Shown one piece after another: positions 36,588 to 45,170 of a stretch of 64,000 nt of DNA; the stretch's first letter is position 1, and each line of letters opens with the position of its first letter. Both the position numbers and the translations under genes were made by a program. The notes beneath the pieces were generated by a model. That model did no database searches and was not told where the DNA came from. It worked only from the letters and a program-made list of their open reading frames with translations. Source of the DNA: Niabella sp. (GTDB taxonomy: Bacteria; Bacteroidota; Bacteroidia; Chitinophagales; Chitinophagaceae); NCBI GenBank assembly GCA_017744715.1, contig JAGIAT010000008.1:124001-188000 (forward strand). Direction: 5' to 3'.

Positions 36588-37301
36588 ATGAATAAGAAAA
36601 CGCTAAATATACTGATGCTGTTGGCAGTGTGTGTTATTACGGTAACCTCCTGTAAAAAAGATTCTAAGGGTGTGTCTTTTATGACAACTTATGCTGATAT
36701 TATACTAAAAAGGACAAGTACAATAGACTGGCAGCTCGGAACGCCTTTTGTTGACCCTGGATTTACGGCAAATGAAGGGGAAACCGATCTGACCCAATCC
36801 GTGACTGTAAAATCGAATGTGGATGTCTCAAAGCCGGGGGTCTATTCGGTGTCCTATACCGTTTCAAACAGCGATGGATATCCTTCAACCGTAACAAGAA
36901 CGGTGGTTGTTTGTGAAACATCGGCACCACTAAATGGCTTTTATCAATCTTCTATCATCCGGAATGGTTCCGCTAAACGTGGCCCGTTTAGCCAGTTGGT
37001 CTACGGGATTGGGAATAACCGGTACCATGTTCAGGATCTATTAGGGGGATGGTATGATATTGGAAGTGGATACGGACCGCTATATGCGGGCGCGGCAATC
37101 GTTGAGCTGAAGAATAACAATACATTCGAATTGATTTCCTCAGAGGCTTTAGGATTCTCCGACGGGTCTGCCCCGATCTTTACAACACCGGCTACCTATA
37201 CTCCGCAAACAAAAACAATTGCCTTTACCAGCATGATGGCTGATACACCGGCTTATTTGTTTGCAGTAACTATGGTAAATTCCGGTTCCATAAATCGATA
37301 A
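36588..37301 (+). CDS. Accessory lipoprotein with DUF5011-like Ig domain (pair 3)
   Basis: 237 aa with lipoprotein signal ending VITVTSC and followed by KKDSKGVSF. Residues ~40-110 read like an immunoglobulin-like DUF5011/HYR-type domain: GTPFVDPGFTANEGETDLTQ, then SVTVKSNVDVSKPGVYSVSY and TVSNSDGYPSTVTRTVVV. The second half (GFYQSSIIRNGSAKRGPFSQ to PAYLFAVTMV) is beta-rich and resembles the C-terminal domain often fused to it in Bacteroides SusCD-linked proteins (DUF5012-type). Such proteins probably bind ligand at the cell surface. It is 14 bp after susD and 17 bp before the next lipoprotein gene. Confidence 0.78.
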   Translation: MNKKTLNILMLLAVCVITVTSCKKDSKGVSFMTTYADIILKRTSTIDWQLGTPFVDPGFTANEGETDLTQSVTVKSNVDVSKPGVYSVSYTVSNSDGYPSTVTRTVVVCETSAPLNGFYQSSIIRNGSAKRGPFSQLVYGIGNNRYHVQDLLGGWYDIGSGYGPLYAGAAIVELKNNNTFELISSEALGFSDGSAPIFTTPATYTPQTKTIAFTSMMADTPAYLFAVTMVNSGSINR

Positions 37302-37318
37302 TTAATAATTTTGAAATT

Positions 37319-37780
37319 ATGAAAAAGAATAAAACATATTTATTATGCAGCGTGCTTATTCTGGCCCTTGCTTTTTTTTCTTGCCAGAAGAAGATTGAAA
37401 AGGAATATAACTGGGCGTATCCTGTAGCCGGTGACTGGACCTTAAAAGCGTCGGTGGATGGTGAAGAAGTGGCCGGGCCTTTTGAATTGAAAGTTTATAA
37501 CACATCTTTTGGGCAGGATTCCATCTGGCTCGACGATTATAATGGAAACTTTTACCAGGTGAAATTCAAGGCGAAAGTAGATATGTCCAGCCTGACGTTT
37601 CAAACGGCCGGTTCTACGAATGCCATATCCGGATATGATATCAATGTCAAAGTAATGGAAGGAAAGGTGATCAATAAGGATAGTCTTTCATTTAAAGTGG
37701 AATTTTCTGATGATCCCGGAACCGTTTATTCTGTTTCCGGACACCGGACCACGTCTTATGATGAATATATGCAGAGGTAA
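37319..37780 (+). CDS. Lipid-binding-fold accessory lipoprotein (PF12888-like), pair 3
   Basis: 153 aa with lipoprotein signal MKKNKTYLLCSVLILALAFF ending FFSC. The mature part begins QKKIEKEYNWAYPVAGDWTL and shows an all-beta pattern (GPFELKVYNTSFGQDSIWLD; YQVKFKAKVDMSSLTFQTAG; SYDEYMQR). This matches the small Bacteroidota family annotated as lipid-binding putative hydrolase (PF12888), commonly found downstream of SusCD genes; no catalytic role is established. It is the last gene of the pair 3 operon, followed by a terminator at 37831. Confidence 0.75.
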   Translation: MKKNKTYLLCSVLILALAFFSCQKKIEKEYNWAYPVAGDWTLKASVDGEEVAGPFELKVYNTSFGQDSIWLDDYNGNFYQVKFKAKVDMSSLTFQTAGSTNAISGYDINVKVMEGKVINKDSLSFKVEFSDDPGTVYSVSGHRTTSYDEYMQR

Positions 37781-37830
37781 TGGAACAGCTTTTTCTTAAT
37801 ATCACCGGAGCCGGATGATATCTATAGTAC

Positions 37831-37866
37831 AGCCGTCTTAAATATTTTTAAGACGGCTTTTTTTTC
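37831..37866 (+). terminator. Terminator of SusCD pair 3 operon
   Basis: A perfect 10-bp stem AGCCGTCTTA (37831-37840) with its complement at 37849-37858, eight-base loop, then a run of eight or nine T. Confidence 0.92.
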
Positions 37867-37876
37867 TATATGTGTA

Positions 37877-37921
37877 TCTCAATAAAAGTGGCTGTTAAAA
37901 CGACAGCCACTTTTATTGAGA
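37877..37921. repeat. 19-bp perfect inverted repeat just past the terminator
   Basis: TCTCAATAAAAGTGGCTGT at 37877-37895 is the exact complement of 37903-37921, with a seven-base loop TAAAACG. It is longer than an ordinary terminator stem and begins 11 bp after another complete terminator. It could be a second terminator (TTTTATT on the right), an RNA stability hairpin or a remnant of a small mobile repeat. Confidence 0.8.
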
Positions 37922-38329
37922 GAGCTATTATAGCCGGAGATGGGCCAAATCTCGCTATGGCTTGGCCCTGGATAAATTAAATTGTTGCCTGAAAACGAAA
38001 AGCCAGTTGCCGGGATACTGGGAATGATGATCAGAACCCTATTGAGAACGCTCTGTAAAATGATAGTCTCCCCATTGCAACTAGACGGCTGGTTCTTTTT
38101 AATTTGTATTCGGCGCAGATTAATGATTTTAGAGACGGGCTTCCTTTCTGAAAAGATAAACAATCGTCTTGTAAATTATTGACAAACAAACGATTGTTAT
38201 TTTTGTTATTGAAATTTGTCTACTGATTGTTAAAATTTTTTGAAAATATTCTTAATTGTGGCTAACTTAAGGGTAGTTTTTGAAAAACTACTAATTGGTT
38301 TAACTTATTCGTTAACAAAAACACAATAC
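37922..38329 (+). promoter_or_regulatory. Gap before SusC pair 4, no gene; hairpins and AT-rich leader
   Basis: No gene is recognised. The last 150 bp are AT-rich. A palindrome GTAGTTTTT-G-AAAAACTAC occupies 38273-38291, about 40 bp before the ATG at 38330, an operator-like position. The leader ends GTTAACAAAAACACAATACA before the ATG, related to the leaders of pairs 2 and 3. Confidence 0.4.
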
Positions 38330-41300
38330 ATGAGAAGTATCCTACTTTTAAGCACATTGCTGCTCGCCAGCAATTTTTTGCTCCGTGCACAAACGAAGCT
38401 CATTACCGGTACGGTAAAAGATGAAGCCGGTAACCTGATCCCCTTTGCCACTATTTCGGAAAAAAGCACCAAAAATGCCGTATCTGCGGATGAGCAGGGA
38501 AACTTTCGTATTACTGCAAAACCGGGTGCAGTTTTAGACGTATCTGCGGCAGGATTTCAGACCAGGAGCGTGAATGCAACAGCAGCTCCTATGAACATTG
38601 TTCTTTCTGCCGGCAAAGAACAAACGATCCAGGAAGTGGTAGTTACGGCTCTTGGTGTTAAAAGAAACCGGAATGATCTTGGCTATGCAGCGCAAACCGT
38701 TAACGCTGAAGAATTATCCAAAGCATCCCAGACAGATGCATTGAAAGCGTTATCCGGAAAAGTTGCAGGCGTGCAAATTACCAGTTCCACCGGTACGCCG
38801 GGGGGAGCGGCCTATATACAATTACGGGGCGCTAATTCTATTACCGGTGATAACCAGCCGTTGTTTGTTGTGGATGGTGTACCCATAGATAATGGTCAAA
38901 ACTATTCGGGTGATCCTGCGGATGGTACCAACAATGTTCTTTTTGGAACAACAAATACCAATAGAGGCGCTGATATTAATCCCAGTGATATTGAAAATAT
39001 TACTGTATTAAAGGGCCCTGCTGCCGCTGCACTCTATGGCATCGGAGCCGCAAACGGGGCCATCCTGATTACAACAAAAAGCGGCAAGGCCGGCAGAACA
39101 CAGGTAGAATTTAATTCGACACTAACTTTTGATAAAGTGAACCGGTATCCGGGGTTACAAAACCAGTGGATTAAAGGATCTTTTTTAGATAATGGCCGAT
39201 ATATAGCGGGGTACCCTTCGTCAAACAGGTATTCATGGGGTGCTAAAGTGGATACCCTTTTCTGGACGGGAGTGCCTAATGATTTTGATATACATGGCGA
39301 AGTGGTCGGTAAGTCTGACCCCAGGGCGAAAATACCTTTTGTGCCTTATGATAATATGCGCAGTTTTTTCAGAACAGCCCCTTCCTATACAAATTCGATT
39401 TCCTTCTCCGGGGGCAATGAAGTGGCTACTTACAGAATGGGGTATACCAACCTTTATCAGAATTCCATAGTTCCTACGCAATATTTTCAGCGGAATTCAT
39501 TGAGTTTCGCAGGATCGTTGAAAATATCGGAAAAATTTAAGGCCTCTTCTACAATAAACTACACCCGAAGCAATAGCACCCAGCCTCAGAACGGTAGCAA
39601 TACTTCAGGAATCATGCTGGGGTTAACAAGGACACCTATCGATTTTGATAATTCAAACGGAGCGAAAGATGCAAAAGACCCCAAAGCCTACCTGTTTCCC
39701 GTTGGGAGCGAGTTTGCAGGGCTACAAAGGGCCTATCGATTTAATGGCGCCCTGGGTGTTTATGATAATCCGTACTGGACCTTAAATAAGACCCCATTTA
39801 CTACAGATCTTAATCGTATTATTGGAAACGTTCAATTAGACTATAATATCGGAAATGGTTTTACCGCGCTTTATCGCCTGGGTTCAGATATTTACCAGGA
39901 TAACCGGCAGCAGTATTACGACAAAGGATCAAGCGCCTTTTCTGACGGGCGTATCTTCTACGACCGGTACTCGTATACCAGCCTGAACTCGGATCTGATT
40001 CTGGGATACTCAAAAAAGATCTCCGAAGCTTTTAAGTTCGACGGTAAGATTGGAAATAACTTCTACTCCAATAAATTAAACGAGTTGTATACACAGGGAG
40101 ATGGGCTCGTATCCTCCGATTTTAATAATATGGATAACGCCACCGTTGTGAAGTCGGCCAACTTTGTCACTCCATACAGAAGATCATCGGTATACTTTGA
40201 TCTTAATTTGGATTATGCCTCTATTTTATTCCTTGAGGTGACCGGGAGAAATGACTGGTCATCTACGCTACCTGTAGATAAACGGTCATTTTTTTATCCA
40301 TCAGCTAATTTAGGCTTTGTGTTTTCTAAACTAGGAAACCTGCAGAACAGCAATATACTAAGTTACGGTAAGTTGAGGCTGTCTGCCGCCCAGGTTGGTA
40401 AAGATGCGCCGGCTTTTGCCTTGAATGGTTATTATTCCAAGGCCACATTTTCCGATGGATATACTTCCGGAATTACCTACCCCAATGATGGTGTAGCCGG
40501 ATTTGGAAGGGTTTCGGTTTTGGGAAACCCGAATTTAAAGCCGGAGCGGACAACATCGTATGAAGCAGGGTTAAACCTTCAGTTCTTTAAAAACAGGCTG
40601 GGATTGGATGCGACTGCTTATTATTCGAAAGGATCCGATTTAATTGTAACGGCTCCGTTAGCAGCATCTACAGGATATAACTCCCAGGTAATTAATTCGG
40701 GCTCCATTGAAACAAAGGGCCTGGAACTGCAGCTGACGGGAACCCCTGTTAGAACCAATAGCTTCAGGTGGGAATCTTTTGTAAATTTCAGTGCCTATAA
40801 AAACAAAATTCTGAAGCTGGCTGATGGTGTAGAACAAATTGACCTGAATGGCTTTACAGGAACCACCATCGCTCAAATTGCCGGGTATGGCGCCGCTTCC
40901 ATTTTCGGTTATGGCTATGAGCGGGATGCAAACGGTAATATTGTTGTTGATGACAGGGAGGGCGATGCGCGGTATTATCCGATAGCACCGGCGGTACAAA
41001 AATTTCTGGGAAATACCAATCCAAAATTTTTAATGGGATTTGGAAATACGTTTACCTATAAAAATCTTTCCCTGTATGCCTTGCTCGATTGGAAAAACGG
41101 AGGAAAAATGTGGAATGGTACGCGTGGATCTCTTGCGGCGATCGGAACCTCAGATTTGACCAATAACCGGGATCAGATGTATTTATTCAAGGGGGTGCTG
41201 GGGCACTTAAATGACGCCGGCGAACTGGTGCACAATGATGCAAACGGAAATGAGGTTGCAGGACCGGGTGCTGTAAATACGGTGGAAGTGCCCTTAAATG

Positions 41301-41605
41301 AAGCGTGGTACCGGGGTAATGGCGGCGGCTTTGGTAACCTGAACGAAGCCTTTATTGAAGATGCCTCATACATAAAACTGAGGGAAGCAAGTATAGTATA
41401 TGATTTTTCGTCCCTGCTGGAGCAACGGCGGTTTATAAAGGGGGCATCGTTGGGAGTTTTTGTGAGAAATGTAATTATCTGGACGCCCTACAAGGGCATT
41501 GACCCGGAAACAAGCCTGACGGGTGCTACCAGTGCACAGGGCATTGATTATTTCAATATGCCAGGCACTGCCTCGTTTGGTGTGAATCTAAAGGTAAAGT
41601 TCTAA
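38330..41605 (+). CDS. SusC/RagA family TonB-dependent transporter (pair 4)
   Basis: 1091 aa from the ATG at 38330 (a 30-residue longer form from 38240 is not favoured). Signal peptide MRSILLLSTLLLASNFLLRA. The CarboxypepD-like domain LITGTVKDEAGNLIPFATIS, NAVSADEQGNFRI and VSAAGFQTRSV, and the TonB-box-like QEVVVTALGVKRNRNDLGYA, mark it as a paralog of pairs 2 and 3. Plug: LSGKVAGVQITSSTGTPGGA and ALYGIGAANGAILITTKSGK. The barrel ends GTASFGVNLKVKF. Its SusD gene starts 52 bp downstream. Confidence 0.95.
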   Translation: MRSILLLSTLLLASNFLLRAQTKLITGTVKDEAGNLIPFATISEKSTKNAVSADEQGNFRITAKPGAVLDVSAAGFQTRSVNATAAPMNIVLSAGKEQTIQEVVVTALGVKRNRNDLGYAAQTVNAEELSKASQTDALKALSGKVAGVQITSSTGTPGGAAYIQLRGANSITGDNQPLFVVDGVPIDNGQNYSGDPADGTNNVLFGTTNTNRGADINPSDIENITVLKGPAAAALYGIGAANGAILITTKSGKAGRTQVEFNSTLTFDKVNRYPGLQNQWIKGSFLDNGRYIAGYPSSNRYSWGAKVDTLFWTGVPNDFDIHGEVVGKSDPRAKIPFVPYDNMRSFFRTAPSYTNSISFSGGNEVATYRMGYTNLYQNSIVPTQYFQRNSLSFAGSLKISEKFKASSTINYTRSNSTQPQNGSNTSGIMLGLTRTPIDFDNSNGAKDAKDPKAYLFPVGSEFAGLQRAYRFNGALGVYDNPYWTLNKTPFTTDLNRIIGNVQLDYNIGNGFTALYRLGSDIYQDNRQQYYDKGSSAFSDGRIFYDRYSYTSLNSDLILGYSKKISEAFKFDGKIGNNFYSNKLNELYTQGDGLVSSDFNNMDNATVVKSANFVTPYRRSSVYFDLNLDYASILFLEVTGRNDWSSTLPVDKRSFFYPSANLGFVFSKLGNLQNSNILSYGKLRLSAAQVGKDAPAFALNGYYSKATFSDGYTSGITYPNDGVAGFGRVSVLGNPNLKPERTTSYEAGLNLQFFKNRLGLDATAYYSKGSDLIVTAPLAASTGYNSQVINSGSIETKGLELQLTGTPVRTNSFRWESFVNFSAYKNKILKLADGVEQIDLNGFTGTTIAQIAGYGAASIFGYGYERDANGNIVVDDREGDARYYPIAPAVQKFLGNTNPKFLMGFGNTFTYKNLSLYALLDWKNGGKMWNGTRGSLAAIGTSDLTNNRDQMYLFKGVLGHLNDAGELVHNDANGNEVAGPGAVNTVEVPLNEAWYRGNGGGFGNLNEAFIEDASYIKLREASIVYDFSSLLEQRRFIKGASLGVFVRNVIIWTPYKGIDPETSLTGATSAQGIDYFNMPGTASFGVNLKVKF

Positions 41606-41657
41606 AAGATACACACAAAATGCAGCCACTTCTTTTATATAACTAAATCAAGTAATA

Positions 41658-43052
41658 ATGAAATATTTTAATAAAAAGCTTTCTGTAATCGTTCTGGCTA
41701 TTACAGTAATTTTAATGAGCTCCTGTAACAAAAAGTATTTTTATGACGGGATTAATGATGACCCTACACAGCTTAAAAATCCCACACCAGCCTTAATGTT
41801 ATCCCCAATTCTTCTTGCATCGGGGTATGAATACGGTGGCGATGAATCCCGTTTCCCCTCTATTTTTATGCAGCAGGTAACCGGTGCGGCGAACCAGTCG
41901 TATTCAGCAGGTATCTATAATATTTCCCCGGATGATGTAGATAATATGTGGAGCTTTGGATTTTACGGAGGACTGATGAACAATACCTATGATTTAATTA
42001 CAAAATCAGGAGCGCTGAATCAGAAGTATTATCACGCCATCGGGCAAATCGTAATGGCCAATTTGCTTCAACGGGCAACCGACCTGTGGGGAGATATTCC
42101 TTATTCGCAGGCGTTTAAAGGAAATGAAAGTAAAAATGCGGCGTTTGATACACAAGAGTCGATTTATGCGTCCGTTTTATCGCTTTTGAACGGAGGTATT
42201 GCTGAGATCGAAGCCGGTGATGATGGCGCAACCTTACCAGGCCAGGAGGATATCTTATATCGAAATTCCAAGGATGATATTGATTTGCAAATGGGGCACT
42301 GGAAGAAATTTGCGCATGCGCTAAAAGCCAGGTGTTTTATTCATCTTGCAAAGGTTTCTCCGGTTTATTATGATTCTGTTTTAAAGGAAGTGCCGCTGGC
42401 TTTTAAAGCTAATTCAGATAATGCTATAGTCCCCTTTAGCGGTTCCAGTGTCAATTCTTCCAATCCGACTTTTCAGTTTAATGATCAGCGGGGAGATATT
42501 GCCTATGGCAGTAACTTTTTATATTACAAATTATTAGGGAAAGACCCGCGCTACAATATCTATTATGATACCACCATGAAGGTGAATAAGCAAACCGGAA
42601 AAATTGACACCCTGGTAGACCTGGGAAGTTTTAATGGTGCTGCCAGTTCCTCGATATATTTAATGACGTACGATGAACTGAAATTCATTGAAGCCGAAGC
42701 ACAATTTCAAAAAGGAGCAAAGTCATTGGCCGCGGATGCTTATAATGCAGCGGTGGTAGCCAACCTGGCAAGAACAGGCGCTGATGCTGCTTATGCGGCC
42801 GTTGTAGCCAAGACCGCTGCAACTATAACGTTAAATGATATTATGACGCAGAAATACATTGCACTTTTCTTATCGTCCGAAGTCTGGACGGATTGGCGTA
42901 GAACGGGTTTGCCCCAGTTAACCCCGGCAAGCGGAAATGTTACAGGAGGCATTATTCCCCGGGCATTGGTTTACCCTAGTAAGGAAATAAGGTATAATAG
43001 CAATACACCTAAGAACAGAACACTAACGAGCAAGCTTTGGTGGGATAAATAG
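41658..43052 (+). CDS. SusD-like surface lipoprotein (SusD-like_2 type, pair 4)
   Basis: 464 aa, lipoprotein signal ending ITVILMSSC, then NKKYFYDGINDDPTQLKNPT. Core: MANLLQRATDLWGDIPYSQA, MGHWKKFAHALKARCFIHLA; C-terminus: IMTQKYIALFLSSEVWTDWR and RTGLPQLTPASGNVTGG, ending RTLTSKLWWDK. It pairs with the preceding SusC. A hairpin at 43075-43110 follows, separating it from the protease lipoprotein gene. Confidence 0.93.
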   Translation: MKYFNKKLSVIVLAITVILMSSCNKKYFYDGINDDPTQLKNPTPALMLSPILLASGYEYGGDESRFPSIFMQQVTGAANQSYSAGIYNISPDDVDNMWSFGFYGGLMNNTYDLITKSGALNQKYYHAIGQIVMANLLQRATDLWGDIPYSQAFKGNESKNAAFDTQESIYASVLSLLNGGIAEIEAGDDGATLPGQEDILYRNSKDDIDLQMGHWKKFAHALKARCFIHLAKVSPVYYDSVLKEVPLAFKANSDNAIVPFSGSSVNSSNPTFQFNDQRGDIAYGSNFLYYKLLGKDPRYNIYYDTTMKVNKQTGKIDTLVDLGSFNGAASSSIYLMTYDELKFIEAEAQFQKGAKSLAADAYNAAVVANLARTGADAAYAAVVAKTAATITLNDIMTQKYIALFLSSEVWTDWRRTGLPQLTPASGNVTGGIIPRALVYPSKEIRYNSNTPKNRTLTSKLWWDK

Positions 43053-43074
43053 GTATATATTTTCCGTTGATTCT

Positions 43075-43113
43075 AAAAGGGGCCGTCTTCAAATGAGGAT
43101 GTCCCCTTTTTAT
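43075..43113 (+). terminator. Terminator of SusCD pair 4
   Basis: AAAAGGGG (43075-43082) pairs with CCCCTTTT (43103-43110), with an imperfect GTCTTC/GAGGAT inner stem and a T-rich exit. It lies 22 bp after the susD stop. Confidence 0.7.
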
Positions 43114-43273
43114 ATACATAAGTAGATAGATCAATGAGGAGCATTACTGTTTTTTTGGGGAAATGATCAAAGATGTTTTTTTTATATATTTAAAAGCTCT
43201 AATTTCGCAAAATTGTCCACTATACCAATTAGTTGCTGATATCTGATTTATTAAAACCCAAAAACTAAAAATT

Positions 43274-44593
43274 ATGAAACACGTGAAACTGCTGACCTTA
43301 ATAGCCCTGCTGGCAGTCTTGGCATTGAATAGCTGTAAAAAACAGGAAAAAATTATCGACGGGGCGAAACCGGAGGACAAGCTACCTACTTCGGCTATCG
43401 TCGGAGGTAGTTATATTGATATATCTAATATACCCTATCAGGTGCGGATTACTGCTGGTACTAACGGTGGAGGCGGAGTTATTCTGGGAGAGCGATGGAT
43501 ATTGACTGCAGCACATGTAATAGATGGAAAACCATTAACGGCAATAACTGTTTATGCGGGCTCAAATAGTTTGAATTCTGGTACTAGCTATGGCGTTGAT
43601 AGCGTTTTCACCAACAATTATGTGGGAGTAGGAGATAATGATATTGCATTGCTAAAGTTATCAACACCGATAACGTTTACTAGTAATGTAGCACCTATTC
43701 TTTATGCTACTTCTGCAGATTATATTACTACTGGTGAAATAGGTGTTGCTTCTGGCTGGGGGCAGACTTCAGGCACTGAGGATGTATCATCACTATTAAA
43801 ATCGGCAAGTCTGAAAATTTATGATCTGTCGAATCCTAAGCAGATTAAAGCCGAAAGTATTACTACTCCTTTTGAAAGTGTTTGCTTTGGTGATAGCGGC
43901 GGGCCATTTACAATACAAACTTCTCGGGGAAGAGTCTTAGCTGGAATTTCTTCTTTTTTCCCTGTTGGAGATGGCGCCTCTTATTCCGCCTCTTGTGTAC
44001 AGGGGAAATCCGGATTTACCCGTGTGTCTGCTTTTGCAGATTGGATTAAAGAAAAGACGGGTATTGTTAGTCCAGGAATGAATGGATGGGGGCTTTTTTG
44101 CGACGAGGGAAGCTATTCATTGGATAATATCCTACCTGGGGCTACGTTCTCCTGGAATGTAACACCTTCAGGAGCTGTAACGTTCTCCGGAGATAATACA
44201 GCCACGGTTACTTTATCGAAAGCCAACAACTATAAAGGATGGATTAGTCTTTCTGGAGTGATGACTGTTCCTGGTTTGACGACGACGACCACAACTAGAT
44301 CGATATGGGTTGGAAAACCCAATATTGTTATAAAGCAAACCAAGGCAGTTTGGAACGACCCAAATATGTTTTACACGGTGAGCGCAGATGTTACTCCTTC
44401 CGGTTATTTGGCAGGAATTCAAGAATATAACTGGACTATAACGGATCAGAACAACAATATATATACGATGCAGACTTCTCTTCCATATATTAATTTCACA
44501 GAATATGTTTTCCAGGTACAATTGGATGTGACAACATATTGTGGCGATATTTCTCTTCGGAAAAAAATACTGTTATCAAATGAAGGCTTATAG
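43274..44593 (+). CDS. Trypsin-fold (S1) serine protease, predicted surface lipoprotein
   Basis: 439 aa. Lipoprotein signal MKHVKLLTLIALLAVLALNSC (Cys21), then KKQEKIIDGAKPEDK. The S1 domain spans ~42-265: an activation-like IVGG (in AIVGGSYIDI), catalytic His81 in LTAAHVIDG, Asp123 in DNDIALLKL and Ser208 in CFGDSGGPF. The position equivalent to trypsin Asp189 is Ser, which points to chymotrypsin- or elastase-like specificity. Residues ~270-439 are a beta-rich, PKD/Ig-like tail (FSWNVTPSGAVTFSGDNTAT) with no T9SS sorting signature that I recognise. It is AT-rich compared with neighbouring housekeeping genes. It follows SusCD pair 4 after a terminator, so it has its own promoter, but the location suggests a shared nutrient role (inference). 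Confidence 0.9.
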   Translation: MKHVKLLTLIALLAVLALNSCKKQEKIIDGAKPEDKLPTSAIVGGSYIDISNIPYQVRITAGTNGGGGVILGERWILTAAHVIDGKPLTAITVYAGSNSLNSGTSYGVDSVFTNNYVGVGDNDIALLKLSTPITFTSNVAPILYATSADYITTGEIGVASGWGQTSGTEDVSSLLKSASLKIYDLSNPKQIKAESITTPFESVCFGDSGGPFTIQTSRGRVLAGISSFFPVGDGASYSASCVQGKSGFTRVSAFADWIKEKTGIVSPGMNGWGLFCDEGSYSLDNILPGATFSWNVTPSGAVTFSGDNTATVTLSKANNYKGWISLSGVMTVPGLTTTTTTRSIWVGKPNIVIKQTKAVWNDPNMFYTVSADVTPSGYLAGIQEYNWTITDQNNNIYTMQTSLPYINFTEYVFQVQLDVTTYCGDISLRKKILLSNEGL

Positions 44594-44642
44594 TTAAATT
44601 CTACTGGCAATTGTTTACAGGATAATCAGCACTTTACAGGAC

Positions 44643-44680
44643 AATAGGAAAACCGTCTCTCTCGAGGCGGTTTTCCTATT
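44643..44680 (+). terminator. Terminator after the S1 protease gene
   Basis: AATAGGAAAACCG (44643-44655) is exactly complementary to 44668-44680, with a 12-base loop containing CTCTCTCGAGG. The exit strand has TTTTCCTATT rather than a pure T-run. Confidence 0.75.
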
Positions 44681-44757
44681 AAACAATAAACGGGAAGTGC
44701 GACTTAGGCAGCCCAGGGCTTCATTGATTGAATATACGATCCAGATAAAACAAGTAG

Positions 44758-44782
44758 GCTATTGAAAAATCTTTTCAATAGC
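44758..44782. repeat. 11-bp perfect inverted repeat upstream of the DUF3467 gene
   Basis: GCTATTGAAAA (44758-44768), loop ATC, then TTTTCAATAGC (44772-44782). It lies 80 bp before the ATG at 44862 and could be a hairpin or an operator. Confidence 0.6.
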
Positions 44783-44861
44783 AGATGTCTGTTCAACCCT
44801 GGTCCTGATGCGGAACGCTTTGATACCGCTTCTTTTATTACCTTCGTTTCAAATAAGTAAA

Positions 44862-45170
44862 ATGAACGAGCAACAACAGAACCAGTTAAATATAGAAATT
44901 TCGGAAGAAGTAGCGGAAGGTACGTATGCGAACCTGGCCATCATCACCCATTCCATGGCGGAATTTGTGATCGACTTTGTAAACGTAATGCCGGGAACAC
45001 CCAAAAGCAAAGTAAAATCGCGGATCGTATTTACCCCCCAGCATGCCAAACGTTTTATGAAGGCGCTGATCGATAATATAGAAAAGTTCGAAGCATCGCA
45101 GGGCGTGATCAAAGACCTGGACGAAATGCAGGTACCGGTGAACTTTGGCGGACCTACCGCGCAGGCCTAA
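44862..45170 (+). CDS. DUF3467 family protein
   Basis: 102 aa from the ATG at 44862; a longer frame from 44808 would add 18 residues but has no conserved sequence. The whole product matches the small Bacteroidota DUF3467 family: QLNIEISEEVAEGTYANLAI, ITHSMAEFVIDFVNVMPGTP, KSKVKSRIVFTPQHAKRFMK and ALIDNIEKFEASQG. The function is unknown. The protein is cytoplasmic and acidic. It stands alone. Confidence 0.93.
   Translation: MNEQQQNQLNIEISEEVAEGTYANLAIITHSMAEFVIDFVNVMPGTPKSKVKSRIVFTPQHAKRFMKALIDNIEKFEASQGVIKDLDEMQVPVNFGGPTAQA

Noticed and set aside
37879..38163. A 94-residue frame on the minus strand before SusC pair 4
   Set aside because: It overlaps the 19-bp hairpin, has no recognisable domain and lies in an AT-rich leader; judged chance.
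17816..44593. A polysaccharide utilisation locus
   Set aside because: SusC/D genes are present, but no glycoside hydrolase, polysaccharide lyase, sulfatase or hybrid sensor is seen in the window.
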